DNA of 64,000 nt from Clostridium_AD sp050717545 (GCF_050717545.1 NZ_JBOITN010000033.1:62001-126000), one strand, 5' to 3'; shown: positions 43,296-51,905, counted from the stretch's first letter. Numbers and translations: made by a program. The notes: generated from the sequence alone by a model not told the origin.

Positions 43296-44552
43296 ATGGA
43301 TAAATTAATAATTAACGGGGGCCGACGTATTAGTGGCCAAGTGGAAATAAGTGGTGCGAAAAATGCAGCAGTAGCAATTCTACCAATAGCTGTGATTGCA
43401 AGTAAGGGTAAATGTAACATTGAGAACATTCCTAATATAGAAGATGTAAATTGTATTGAAAGAATATTAGAGAATTTAGGCTGCACAATTAAAAGAGAAA
43501 AAAATTCAGTTTCTATAGATAGTACAGAGATAAATAGTATAGATGCAAACACAGAAGATGTAAGAAAAATGAGAGCATCTTATTATTTAATTGGAGCACT
43601 TTTAGCTAGGTTTAAAAAGGCTAGAGTGGCACTTCCAGGAGGATGTCCAATAGGAGCTAGACCAATTGACCAACATATAAAAGGGTTCGAGGCACTTGGG
43701 GCAACAGTGACTATCGAGAATGGATCAGTAAATGTTCAGGCTGATAGGCTAATTGGTACTAGTATTTATTTTGATGTTGTTAGTGTAGGAGCAACTATAA
43801 ATGTAATGACTGCGGCTACCCTAGCCGAAGGCACAACTATCTTAGAAAATTCTGCAAAAGAGCCGCATGTTGTTGATGTGGCTAACTTCTTAAATTCCAT
43901 GGGAGCTAATGTTAAAGGTGCAGGTACAGATGTTATAAGAATTATAGGTGTAAAAGAATTAACAGGATGTACCTATAGTGTAATTCCTGATCAAATTGAG
44001 GCGGGTACATTTATGATAGCGGCCGCTGCTTGTGGTGGAGAAATAACTATAAATAATGTTATTCCAAAACATCTTGAATCAATTTCTGCAAAACTTATGG
44101 AAATGGGAGCAGAGGTTATCGAAGGTGGAGACAGTATTACTGTTAGATCAGAAGGAAGACTAAAGGCTGTAAACATTAAGACTTTGCCTTATCCAGGATT
44201 TCCAACGGATGTTCAACAACCAATGAATACATTGTTATCTGTGTCAGAGGGTAGGAGCATAATTAATGAAAGTATTTGGGAATCAAGATTTAAACATGTT
44301 GATGAACTAATAAAAATGGGTGCGAGCATCAAGGTAGAAGGAAGTATTGCTACAGTTGATGGTGTGCACAACCTTACAGGAAAAGTAGTTGTGGCATCAG
44401 ATCTTAGGGCAGGTGCGGCTTTAGTTATAGCAGGCCTTATAGCAGAAGGTACTACGGAAATTTTAGGAATAGAACATATTGATAGAGGATATCCAAACAT
44501 TGAAGAAAAATTTAGAAGCATTGGTGCAGACATAAGAAGAGCGAAAGTATAA
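43296..44552 (+). CDS. murA: UDP-N-acetylglucosamine 1-carboxyvinyltransferase
   Basis: A 418-residue EPSP-synthase-fold enzyme that transfers enolpyruvate from PEP to UDP-GlcNAc, the first committed step of peptidoglycan synthesis. The substrate loop G-G-C117-P-I-G-A-R-P has the fosfomycin-target cysteine; the start I-N-G-G and I-S-G-A-K-N-A-A are standard. ATG 43296 follows GAGGATG and gives the usual N-terminus; an in-frame ATG at 43272 does not. Probably co-transcribed with the MBL gene 25 bases downstream. Confidence 0.95.
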   Translation: MDKLIINGGRRISGQVEISGAKNAAVAILPIAVIASKGKCNIENIPNIEDVNCIERILENLGCTIKREKNSVSIDSTEINSIDANTEDVRKMRASYYLIGALLARFKKARVALPGGCPIGARPIDQHIKGFEALGATVTIENGSVNVQADRLIGTSIYFDVVSVGATINVMTAATLAEGTTILENSAKEPHVVDVANFLNSMGANVKGAGTDVIRIIGVKELTGCTYSVIPDQIEAGTFMIAAAACGGEITINNVIPKHLESISAKLMEMGAEVIEGGDSITVRSEGRLKAVNIKTLPYPGFPTDVQQPMNTLLSVSEGRSIINESIWESRFKHVDELIKMGASIKVEGSIATVDGVHNLTGKVVVASDLRAGAALVIAGLIAEGTTEILGIEHIDRGYPNIEEKFRSIGADIRRAKV

Positions 44553-44577
44553 GAATTTAAAATTAAAGGAGACAATT

Positions 44578-45363
44578 ATGATTTTTTGTCCATTATATAG
44601 TGGAAGTAGTGGGAATAGCATATTTGTAGCGTCGCAAAACACAAAAATTTTGGTGGATGTGGGTATGACAGGTAAAAGTATTGAGAGTGCCCTTAAACAT
44701 ATAAATCAAGATCCTAATGATATTGATGGTATATTCATTACTCATGAACATTCTGACCATATTAAGGGTGCAGGAATCATTTCTAGAAGGTATGATATAC
44801 CAATTTACGCAAATGAAAATACTTGGGATGCTATGAAGACTAAGCTAGGGAATATAAAAGAAAACAATATAAAAATTATTAGTAATAGTTATGTAGATAT
44901 AATGGACATGCATATAATGAATTACAATATATCACATGATGCAGCAGCGCCTATAGGATATTCAATTTATAGTGGAAACAAGAAAGCATGTATAGCTACG
45001 GATTTGGGTTATTTTTCAACTGAAGTGAAAAATATCATAAAAGATGCGGATGTAATTTTACTTGAGAGCAATCATGATGTAGAAATGGTAAAGTTCGGAC
45101 CTTATCCTTATCCTTTAAAAAGAAGAATTCTAAGTGATGTTGGACATTTGTCTAATGAGGCATGTGGGCAAGCTATTGTAGAAATAATGAATGATAAACA
45201 AAAACAGATCATTTTAGGACATTTGAGTAAAACTAATAATTATCCGGATTTAGCATATCAAACTGTGTTTAATATACTTAAGGAGAATCATATTGAAATA
45301 GGAAAGGATATTTCTTTAAAATTAGCTAAAAGAGATATGCCGAGTGAGGTAGTTAATTTTTAA
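44578..45363 (+). CDS. MBL-fold metallohydrolase, YycJ/WalJ-like
   Basis: A 261-residue metallo-beta-lactamase-fold hydrolase with T-H-E-H-S-D-H-I (the HxHxDH metal site), I-S-H-D-A, A-T-D-L-G and late L-G-H-L-S motifs. The N-terminal C-P-L-Y-S-G-S-S-G-N-S is typical of YycJ, a DNA-processing exonuclease linked to the WalRK cell-wall system in other Firmicutes. It follows murA closely, with AAAGGAG as its ribosome site. No walRK here. Confidence 0.9.
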   Translation: MIFCPLYSGSSGNSIFVASQNTKILVDVGMTGKSIESALKHINQDPNDIDGIFITHEHSDHIKGAGIISRRYDIPIYANENTWDAMKTKLGNIKENNIKIISNSYVDIMDMHIMNYNISHDAAAPIGYSIYSGNKKACIATDLGYFSTEVKNIIKDADVILLESNHDVEMVKFGPYPYPLKRRILSDVGHLSNEACGQAIVEIMNDKQKQIILGHLSKTNNYPDLAYQTVFNILKENHIEIGKDISLKLAKRDMPSEVVNF

Positions 45364-45398
45364 GAATGTTTCACAATGGAGTCCTTCTGAAGTCGTTA

Positions 45399-45433
45399 TT
45401 AAGCTACTTTAGTAGATTAAGCTACTTTAGTGG
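45399..45433 (+). repeat. Tandem duplication of a 17-18-base unit
   Basis: TTAAGCTACTTTAGTAG is nearly repeated directly after itself in the leader of the lipoprotein gene. Non-coding. A related ACTACTTTAGTAGATTA occurs in the leader of the SOS-linked gene (about 24904-24920). Confidence 0.7.
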
Positions 45434-45455
45434 CTACTTAAAGGAGAGGTCAAAT

Positions 45456-46022
45456 ATGAAAAAAGCAATCAAAATATTATTATGCTCATTGCTAGTTGTT
45501 TCAACAGTGGCTTTCTCTGGGTGTGAGAAAAAGGATACGAAAAGCGTTACAAATAAGGAAAAGCTTGAGAATCTAAAACTTCCCTTAGAAAAAAATGATA
45601 TTATACAATTGAATATTTATTTTGATGCGACTAAAGATGATGACTCTGCAGTGGAAGTGGTTAAAGATGAAAGAATTATTAATAAAGAAGAGCTTATTGG
45701 GGAAACTATTATGCAAGAACTTATAAAGGGACCTACTGTAAAAAGTGAACTAAAACCAATACTCCCTAAAGAAACTAGGTTACTTAGTTTTTCTATTAAA
45801 GACAAGATTGCTTATGTTAATTTAAGTGTTGAAGCTAAAATAAAAATGTCAAAGAAAAAAGAGGAAGCTTCCCTTGAATGTATAGTGGCATCACTAACTC
45901 AATTACCATCAGTAGAAAAAGTGAAAATCACAATTGGGAATAAAAGCATTGAGACTTTGGGTGGAAACGTTAATATATCAAAACCATTTAGTAAGGGTGA
46001 ACTAATTCCAATGGAAAAATAG
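45456..46022 (+). CDS. GerMN-domain lipoprotein
   Basis: A 188-residue lipoprotein: signal peptide M-K-K-A-I-K plus hydrophobic core and lipobox F-S-G-C23. The mature part is a GerMN domain (G-E-T-I-M-Q-E-L-I-K-G-P, then I-A-Y-V-N-L-S, and a C-terminal T-I-G-N), which in GerM of Bacillus acts in spore peptidoglycan assembly and in other proteins in cell-wall processes. ATG 45456 follows AAGGAGAGG and is the first codon giving a proper signal peptide. Confidence 0.88.
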   Translation: MKKAIKILLCSLLVVSTVAFSGCEKKDTKSVTNKEKLENLKLPLEKNDIIQLNIYFDATKDDDSAVEVVKDERIINKEELIGETIMQELIKGPTVKSELKPILPKETRLLSFSIKDKIAYVNLSVEAKIKMSKKKEEASLECIVASLTQLPSVEKVKITIGNKSIETLGGNVNISKPFSKGELIPMEK

Positions 46023-46149
46023 AATCAATTATAAGAGTACTAAAAATGAATCTTGATTAAGAATATTAAGCGTAAATGTTGAAAATTAGAGAAATATTTA
46101 TTATAATAATCAAATAAAACAAAATATTAACATATAAAGGAGAATAGAT

Positions 46150-46653
46150 ATGAGTTTATATAAAGAATGGACAGATATGGTGGTTGATTATGTTAAACGT
46201 AGAGGAGAAGAAGCGTTTTGGCAAGATTATGGTGAAGTTGAAAAACGTATTTATACTAAGTTATTGTCAAACCATAAAGATGAAGTTAAAGGAAGCATAG
46301 ATACGCTTGCAAAACACTTTGATGTATCCAACATATATTTCATGGGATTTGCTGATGGAATAAATGATAGTCTTGTAGAAACGTTGCAATTAGAAGAAAC
46401 TGAAAGCGACACTCAAGTAGAGTTAAAAATAGACTTTGAAAAACTTTATTTCAATATGTTAGATGCAAAAGCGGATTATTTATATGAACTTCCACAATGG
46501 GAAGGGATTTTCTCGAAAGAAAAAAGAAAAGAAATTCAAAGAGCTTATAAAGATTCCAAAACAGTAGTTAATAATGATAAGGTTGGAAGAAATGATGAAT
46601 GTCCTTGTGGAAGTGGGAAAAAATATAAGAAGTGTTGTGGAAAATTAGCTTAG
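46150..46653 (+). CDS. SEC-C motif protein of unknown function
   Basis: A 167-residue acidic, mostly helical protein ending in a classic SEC-C zinc finger (R-N-D-E-C-P-C-G-S-G-K-K-Y-K-K-C-C). The N-terminal 140 residues have no motif I recognise. SEC-C tags often mediate contact with ribosomes or SecB. The same finger occurs in the methionine aminopeptidase at 26947. AAAGGAG site upstream. Confidence 0.8.
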   Translation: MSLYKEWTDMVVDYVKRRGEEAFWQDYGEVEKRIYTKLLSNHKDEVKGSIDTLAKHFDVSNIYFMGFADGINDSLVETLQLEETESDTQVELKIDFEKLYFNMLDAKADYLYELPQWEGIFSKEKRKEIQRAYKDSKTVVNNDKVGRNDECPCGSGKKYKKCCGKLA

Positions 46654-46694
46654 AATAATCATGTAAAAAAATAAGTAAACGAATAAATTATAGT

Positions 46695-46740
46695 AATAAA
46701 CTTTGCTTTTAGAGTGAGGTTTATTTCTTTTTGTTTTTTT
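46695..46740 (+). terminator. Probable terminator
   Basis: AATAAAC (46695-46701) and GTTTATT (46719-46725) form a weak stem followed by TTCTTTTTGTTTTTTT. Suits termination after the SEC-C gene. Confidence 0.5.
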
Positions 46741-46834
46741 GTTAAAGATTTAAGAGGTGATAACAAAAACATTATATACGAATCGGGTAAGTTTAATAAA
46801 AATTTGGCATTCTCTTAAATATATATATAATATA

Positions 46835-46886
46835 TTGACCGATATGGCTAATGGTTATAATATATTATTAATAGATATTATAACCA
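46835..46886 (+). promoter_or_regulatory. Promoter and long dyad before ABC exporter operon
   Basis: TTGACC (46835-46840) precedes TATAAT (46856-46861, 15-base spacing; a TAATAT two bases on gives 17). A perfect 12-bp inverted repeat (46852-46863 and 46875-46886, 11-base spacer) overlaps the -10 box and the start point. Probable operator. No regulator gene is adjacent. Confidence 0.6.
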
Positions 46887-46899
46887 GGGGGTTTTAAGA

Positions 46900-47784
46900 A
46901 TGAATGTTATTGAAATTAAAAATTTGACTAAAAGTTATGGCAAAGCAAGAGGGATTACAGATGTGAGTTTTAACGTAGAAGAGGGAGAAATCTTTGGGTT
47001 TATTGGACCTAATGGTGCAGGAAAATCAACAACGATAAGAACATTGTTATCCCTTATTTATCCGACGTCTGGTAGTGCTAAAATTTTCGGAAAGGACTGC
47101 ATAGAATTTGGTCCTGAGATAAGGAGGGAAATAGGATATCTACCATCAGAAATTTTTTATTATGATAATATGAAGGTTATCGATTTACTAAAGTATTCGG
47201 CCAGTTTTTACAAAAAAGATTGCAGCGCGCGGATTATAGAACTAGCAGAGGTAATGGATCTTGATCTTAATAAGAAAATTGATGACTTGTCTTTTGGTAA
47301 CAAAAAGAAAGTAGGCATTGTTCAAGGACTTTTGCATTCACCTAAACTTATTATACTTGATGAACCTACAAGTGGACTTGATCCACTTATGCAACAAAAG
47401 TTCTTTGAACTCCTTGAGGAGGAGAACAAAAATGGTGCTACGATTTTACTATCTTCTCATATTTTATCAGAGGTTCAAAGGCTATGTAGTCGCGTTGCAA
47501 TTATTAAAGAGGGCAAAATCATAAAGCTTGATAAAATTAGTACATTACAAGAAAGTAATCATAAAAAATTAAAAGTCGAAATAAAATCAAAAATAGATAA
47601 TAATTACTTTAAGATAAGTGGGGTAAGCAACTTAGAAATAAAAGGTGAAATAATAAGCTTTTTATTCAGTGGTAACATTAATTTTATTATGAAAAAGATT
47701 TCGGAAATAGAGATAGATAATCTTTGGATTGAAGAGCCAGATCTTGAAGAAATATTTATGCATTATTACGAAAAGGAGGACTAA
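46900..47784 (+). CDS. ABC transporter ATP-binding protein
   Basis: A 294-residue ATPase with Walker A G-P-N-G-A-G-K-S-T, signature S-F-G-N-K-K-K and Walker B L-I-I-L-D-E-P-T-S-G-L-D-P. It belongs to the ABC-2 exporter class with a C-terminal extension of about 70 residues. It heads a three-gene operon with two related permeases 5 and 75 bases apart, so the exporter is probably a heterodimer of permeases with this ATPase. AGGGGG-type site. Confidence 0.92.
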   Translation: MNVIEIKNLTKSYGKARGITDVSFNVEEGEIFGFIGPNGAGKSTTIRTLLSLIYPTSGSAKIFGKDCIEFGPEIRREIGYLPSEIFYYDNMKVIDLLKYSASFYKKDCSARIIELAEVMDLDLNKKIDDLSFGNKKKVGIVQGLLHSPKLIILDEPTSGLDPLMQQKFFELLEEENKNGATILLSSHILSEVQRLCSRVAIIKEGKIIKLDKISTLQESNHKKLKVEIKSKIDNNYFKISGVSNLEIKGEIISFLFSGNINFIMKKISEIEIDNLWIEEPDLEEIFMHYYEKED

Positions 47785-47789
47785 AAGCT

Positions 47790-48587
47790 ATGAATATGTT
47801 TATTCATGAACTTAAGGCTTATAGAAAATCTACAATTATATGGAATTGTTCTTTAATAGCACTTGTTGCTCTTTTCTTGTCACTGTATCCCACTTTTTCA
47901 AAGGAAGCTGAGGCGTTTAAAGAAATAATGAAAGGATTTCCGGAGCCAGTAAGAAAAGCAATGGGACTTTCTGTAGAGAGTATGTCTTCTATTTTAGGGT
48001 TTTACTCTTATATGTTTTTATATACAACACTTTGCGGTGCTATTCAAGCTATGAATTTAGGAACTTCTATTGTGTCAAAGGAAGTTCGTGGTAAAACAGC
48101 AGATTTCCTTTTAACAAGGCCTGTTACTAGGAGTAAAGTTATTACATCAAAGCTTTTAGCAGCGTTAACCTGCCTTATTATTACTAATGTAATCTACTTA
48201 GCGGTTTCTAGCATTATGGTATCATCTGTAGCGACAGAAAGTTATAGTTATAAAATACTTTTTATGATTTCTATTACACTGTTTTTTGTGCAGCTCATGT
48301 TTCTTGCTTTAGGAATTTTAGTTTCTATTTTAATTCCTAAAATTAAATCGGTGCTACCTATTTCTCTTGGAACCGTATTTTCATTTTTTATTATAGGTAT
48401 GTTTGTAGCTACGTCAGAAGATGATGCAGCGCGGTATATTACTCCTTTTAAATATTTTGATACAACTTATATCCAAAGTAATTCTAGTTATGAAGGTTCA
48501 TTTGTTATAGTAGCTCTAGGATTTATTGCTTTCGCAATTCTTGCCAGTTACTATTTGTACTCTAAAAAAGATGTTCATGCTGCTTAA
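47790..48587 (+). CDS. ABC-2 permease subunit (first of pair)
   Basis: A 265-residue membrane protein with six hydrophobic segments and the ABC-2 hallmark K-E-V-R-G-K-T-A-D-F-L-L-T-R-P-V-T-R in the first loop. It is similar in layout to the next gene (both begin with a short amphipathic stretch, H-E-L-K-A-Y or E-M-K-A-H, and share P-F-K-Y-F-D). Substrate unknown. Confidence 0.9.
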   Translation: MNMFIHELKAYRKSTIIWNCSLIALVALFLSLYPTFSKEAEAFKEIMKGFPEPVRKAMGLSVESMSSILGFYSYMFLYTTLCGAIQAMNLGTSIVSKEVRGKTADFLLTRPVTRSKVITSKLLAALTCLIITNVIYLAVSSIMVSSVATESYSYKILFMISITLFFVQLMFLALGILVSILIPKIKSVLPISLGTVFSFFIIGMFVATSEDDAARYITPFKYFDTTYIQSNSSYEGSFVIVALGFIAFAILASYYLYSKKDVHAA

Positions 48588-48662
48588 CACTTTTGAATGT
48601 TGAACTATTAAGCAAGTTATAACTATTAATGAATGATAACGAATATTAAGGGAGGTTAGTAT

Positions 48663-49460
48663 ATGAATATATTTATTGTAGAGATGAAGGCTCACAGAAA
48701 AGGGCTTATTATATGGGTACTGGGTATAATATTTATGGTTGTGGCAGGTATGGCAAAGTATGTTGTATTAGCATCATCAGGTCAGTCTATGAATGAATTA
48801 TTATCACAAATGCCAAAATCTATGAAAACAATTTTTGGTGTAGCTGGCTTCGACGTTTCAAAGGCAAGTGGTTATTATGGAATGTTCTTTTTATATTTAG
48901 TCATTATGGCAACTATTCATGCTGTTATGCTTGGAGCTGGTATAATTTCAAAGGAAGAACAGGATAAAACAGCAGAGTTTCTATTTTCAAAGCCAATATC
49001 AAGAAATAAAATTGTAACATCAAAACTATTTGCGGCTCTTGTTAATATTATAATATTTAACATTACAACTTTGGTTTCTTCAATAGTTGTAGTGGCGAAA
49101 TATAGTAAAGGGGAATCAGTAACTGGCGACATAATAATCTTAATGGGTGGAATGTTTGTTTTGCAGCTTATATTTATGTTTATTGGAACAGCAATAGCTG
49201 CAGTAAGCAAAAATCCCAAAACAGCAACATCAGTGTCTACAGCAGTTCTTTTAATTACGTATATATTATCAATGGCTATAGATTTAAATGGCAAGATTGA
49301 TAATCTTAAATACTTTACACCATTTAAATATTTTGACGCTAAAAACTTGATGTATGGTGGTGGATTTCAAAGGAGTTTTGTAATACTATCAATTATAATT
49401 ATTTCTGCATTGGTGTGGATAACTTATACTTTTTATGAAAAAAGAGATATGAATATATAG
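48663..49460 (+). CDS. ABC-2 permease subunit (second of pair)
   Basis: A 265-residue paralogue of the preceding gene, with six hydrophobic segments and E-Q-D-K-T-A-E-F-L-F-S-K-P-I-S-R in the same loop and the same P-F-K-Y-F-D segment near the end. Same length as its neighbour, so a tandem duplication is likely. Start follows GGGAGG. Confidence 0.9.
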   Translation: MNIFIVEMKAHRKGLIIWVLGIIFMVVAGMAKYVVLASSGQSMNELLSQMPKSMKTIFGVAGFDVSKASGYYGMFFLYLVIMATIHAVMLGAGIISKEEQDKTAEFLFSKPISRNKIVTSKLFAALVNIIIFNITTLVSSIVVVAKYSKGESVTGDIIILMGGMFVLQLIFMFIGTAIAAVSKNPKTATSVSTAVLLITYILSMAIDLNGKIDNLKYFTPFKYFDAKNLMYGGGFQRSFVILSIIIISALVWITYTFYEKRDMNI

Positions 49461-49482
49461 TAATAATATAAAAATTTTAGTT

Positions 49483-49520
49483 ATAACAGGGGGCATTGCT
49501 CCATGTTATTTATTTTTATG
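49483..49520 (+). terminator. Possible terminator of the ABC operon
   Basis: ATAACA (49483-49488) and TGTTAT (49504-49509) flank a partly paired GGGGGCA/TGCTCC stem, followed by TTATTTTTATG. Imperfect, but the only candidate before rlmH. Confidence 0.5.
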
Positions 49521-49623
49521 TACATAAATTTGAAATGTGGGATTCAATAGTATAAAATATTTATGACAACATTAATATTACAGTAGCACAGATGGTGTAT
49601 ATATATGATGAAGGAGATTTAAA

Positions 49624-50103
49624 ATGAATATAACTATAATTTGTGTAGGGAAAATAAAAGAAAAATATTTAAAAAGTGCAATTGAAGAATATACGAAACG
49701 CTTATCTAGGTACTGTAAGCTGAGCATTGTTGAACTTCCGGATGAAAAAACTCCAGATAATGCATCTGAAAAAGACGAGATCTTAATAAAAAATAAAGAA
49801 GGGGAGTCAATACTTAAAAGTATAAAGGATAATATGTTTGTAATTGCGTTAGAACTTAGGGGAGAGATGATATCTTCAATTGAACTTTCAAATTACATAA
49901 GGAATTTAGGGATAAAAGGTGATAGCAACATAGCTTTTGTTATAGGCGGATCACTGGGATTATCTAAGGATGTTTTAAAAAGGGCTAATTACGAATTATG
50001 TTTTTCAAAAATGACATTTCCACATCAGTTATTTAGAGTGATGCTTCTGGAGCAGGTTTATAGGGGATTTAGAATTATAAGTGGGGAACCGTACCATAAG
50101 TGA
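49624..50103 (+). CDS. rlmH: 23S rRNA (pseudouridine1915-N3)-methyltransferase
   Basis: A 159-residue SPOUT methyltransferase. It begins with the diagnostic I-I-C-V-G-K-I-K-E and carries the knot motifs F-V-I-G-G-S-L-G-L and L-E-Q-V-Y-R-G-F-R-I-I-x-G-E-P-Y-H at the C-terminus. It methylates pseudouridine 1915 in helix 69 of 23S rRNA. AAGGAGA site upstream. Length equals the family norm. Confidence 0.97.
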   Translation: MNITIICVGKIKEKYLKSAIEEYTKRLSRYCKLSIVELPDEKTPDNASEKDEILIKNKEGESILKSIKDNMFVIALELRGEMISSIELSNYIRNLGIKGDSNIAFVIGGSLGLSKDVLKRANYELCFSKMTFPHQLFRVMLLEQVYRGFRIISGEPYHK

Positions 50104-50228
50104 TGGGAAATATAATTGTGGTAGATTTAATTTTAGCAAATACTAAGTTGCATTACAAAAACGTAAATATTTTATAAAATTCATTGACAATTTTCAAAAT
50201 TTAACATAGAATAATATAAATTAGATAA

Positions 50229-50493
50229 ATCGATGAGTAAGAAGAGTAAATATGTTTGATAATAACAGCGAGTTAGGAATAGTGTGAGCCTGATATTTTA
50301 GAACATTTTGAATGGACTTACGAGAGGGAACCGAAATAATAGTAGGGGACACGGCTTCCACCGTTATATGGATATGATATAGGAGTTGTTTCTGTATCGG
50401 AAAGATGCTTTTGTTTTTTTGTAAAAGTAATTTGAGGTGGTACCGCGAAAATATTTGCCCTCTATGTGTTTATAGCACGTAGAGGGCTTTTTT
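50229..50493 (+). promoter_or_regulatory. T-box riboswitch, tryptophan specifier
   Basis: The T-box core GAGGTGGTACCGCG lies at 50434-50447, followed by a terminator stem (50457-50468 with 50476-50487, one G-U) and six T at 50488-50493. The upstream region shows Stem I features, including GGGAACCG and a T-G-G at 50313-50315 in the position expected for the specifier codon. Uncharged tRNA-Trp should open the gate to trpB. Confidence 0.92.
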
Positions 50494-50498
50494 GATTT

Positions 50499-50530
50499 AA
50501 CGACATTTCAGCTCCGCAGGAGATGATTTA
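50499..50530 (+). repeat. Dispersed 32-bp GCTCCnCAGGAG repeat
   Basis: This copy directly follows the T-box terminator and precedes trpB. It matches 25252-25283 at 31 of 32 bases and shares its core with 9536-9557. It ends GGAG-ATG-ATT-TAA, a two-codon frame with its own ribosome site. Confidence 0.88.
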
Positions 50531-50561
50531 ATTATGAGTGAAAATAAAAGGAGGAGTTATC

Positions 50562-51737
50562 ATGGAGAATAATAAGGGATATTTCGGGCAATTTGGAGGA
50601 GCATTTGTTCCAGAACAATTGCAAAAGGTTTTAAATGCTGTTGAAGAAGAATTTTATAACTGTATAGTGGATGAGGAATTTTTGAAGGAACTCGCCTATT
50701 ATCAAAAGCAATATATAGGAAGAGAAAACCCACTTTATTATGCCGAAAGGTTAAGTGAGAAAAGTGGTGGAGCAAAAATATATCTTAAAAGAGAAGATCT
50801 AAATCATACTGGTGCTCATAAAATAAATAATGCTATAGGTCAAGCATTACTCGCAAAGAAAATGGGTAAAAAGAGAATAATAGCAGAGACAGGAGCTGGC
50901 CAGCATGGGGTTGCAACAGCCACAGTATGTGCGTTGTTTGGAATGGATTGTACCATATATATGGGAGAAGTTGATACCAAAAGACAAGCTCTGAATGTTT
51001 TTAGAATGGAGCTTTTAGGAGCAAAGGTTGTAACAGTAACAACAGGAACTGCAACCTTAAAAGATGCTGTTGATGAAGCCTTAAATGACTTTGTGAAAAA
51101 TGCAAATGACACTTACTACCTTTTAGGTTCAGCGGTAGGTCCTCATCCATATCCGGTTATGGTTAGAGAGTTTCAAAGTATCATAGGAATTGAAGCAAGA
51201 AGACAGATATTAGAAGCTGAAGGTAGACTTCCAGACTATTTAGTTGCATGCGTAGGTGGTGGAAGCAATGCCATTGGATTATTCCATCCATTCTTTAACG
51301 ATAAAGATGTAAAAATGGTTGGCGTTGAACCAGCAGGTAAGGGTCTTGATACTTTGGAACATGCGGCTTCACTTACAAAAGGTACAGTAGGAATTATTCA
51401 TGGATTTAAATGTTATAACATTCAAGATGAAAAGGGAGAGGCACTTCCAGTTTATTCAGTAGCAGCAGGTCTTGACTATCCTGGTGTAGGGCCTGAGCAC
51501 TGTCAGTACAAAGATACAGGGCGAGCTGAATATGTATCTGTAACAGATAAGGAGGCAATTGCAGCATTATTAGAGCTTTCAAGAGTTGAAGGAATCATTC
51601 CTGCCATTGAAAGTGCACATGCAATTGCATATGGTATAAAGCTAGCAGCATTACTTCCCAAAGATAAAATTATAATAATAAATTTATCAGGAAGAGGAGA
51701 CAAGGATGTTGAGCAGGTAAAAGAAATGCTTGAGTAA
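50562..51737 (+). CDS. trpB: Tryptophan synthase beta chain, solitary
   Basis: A 391-residue PLP enzyme that joins indole and serine to give tryptophan. The cofactor lysine K87 lies in H-T-G-A-H-K-I-N-N-A; G-G-G-S-N-A-I-G holds the phosphate and S-G-R-G-D-K-D ends the site. The start Y-F-G-Q-F-G-G-A-F-V-P-E is of the standard TrpB1 type. ATG 50562 follows AAAGGAGGAG. No trpA or other trp gene lies here; with a Trp T-box this suggests indole salvage, though trpA could be elsewhere. Confidence 0.96.
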   Translation: MENNKGYFGQFGGAFVPEQLQKVLNAVEEEFYNCIVDEEFLKELAYYQKQYIGRENPLYYAERLSEKSGGAKIYLKREDLNHTGAHKINNAIGQALLAKKMGKKRIIAETGAGQHGVATATVCALFGMDCTIYMGEVDTKRQALNVFRMELLGAKVVTVTTGTATLKDAVDEALNDFVKNANDTYYLLGSAVGPHPYPVMVREFQSIIGIEARRQILEAEGRLPDYLVACVGGGSNAIGLFHPFFNDKDVKMVGVEPAGKGLDTLEHAASLTKGTVGIIHGFKCYNIQDEKGEALPVYSVAAGLDYPGVGPEHCQYKDTGRAEYVSVTDKEAIAALLELSRVEGIIPAIESAHAIAYGIKLAALLPKDKIIIINLSGRGDKDVEQVKEMLE

Positions 51738-51762
51738 AGTAAATAACTTATTGAAAAAAATA

Positions 51763-51812
51763 GAATACTTAAGAAGCTCTTGGATATTACGCTCAGAGCT
51801 TCTTAAGTATTC
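51763..51812. terminator. Perfect 18-bp hairpin downstream of trpB
   Basis: 51763-51780 pairs with 51795-51812 around a 14-base loop. The plus strand has no T run after the stem, whereas the minus strand would (AAAAAAA at 51753-51760). It may be a bidirectional or a leftward terminator; stem strength makes some pausing on the plus strand likely. Confidence 0.6.
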
Positions 51813-51838
51813 GCAATAATTATGAGTTATAAAAAGTA

Positions 51839-51905
51839 CTACTTAATAGGTATATATATGTCAAAGTCTCCGTTGTTTCCATGCCTTCTGGTATATCTAA
51901 AAAGT
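51839..51905 (-). pseudogene. Possible 3' remnant of an AraC/GyrI-like regulator gene
   Basis: On the minus strand a short open stretch ends G-D-F-D-I-Y-I-P-I-K followed by a stop. This tail is typical of clostridial regulators with a GyrI-like effector domain. The frame is blocked upstream by stops and no start exists. Similarity is judged by eye only. Confidence 0.35.

Noticed and set aside
44213..44575. Minus-strand open frame opposite murA
   Set aside because: Shadow of a conserved gene with no ribosome site, serine/leucine-rich as is usual for antisense frames.
50538..50561. GTG start for trpB eight codons upstream
   Set aside because: The codons are the ribosome site itself (AAAGGAGGAG), and TrpB homology begins after ATG 50562.
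51763..51812. Standard Rho-independent terminator for trpB
   Set aside because: The stem is strong, but no T run follows on the plus strand. It is listed with reduced confidence and may belong to a lost leftward gene.
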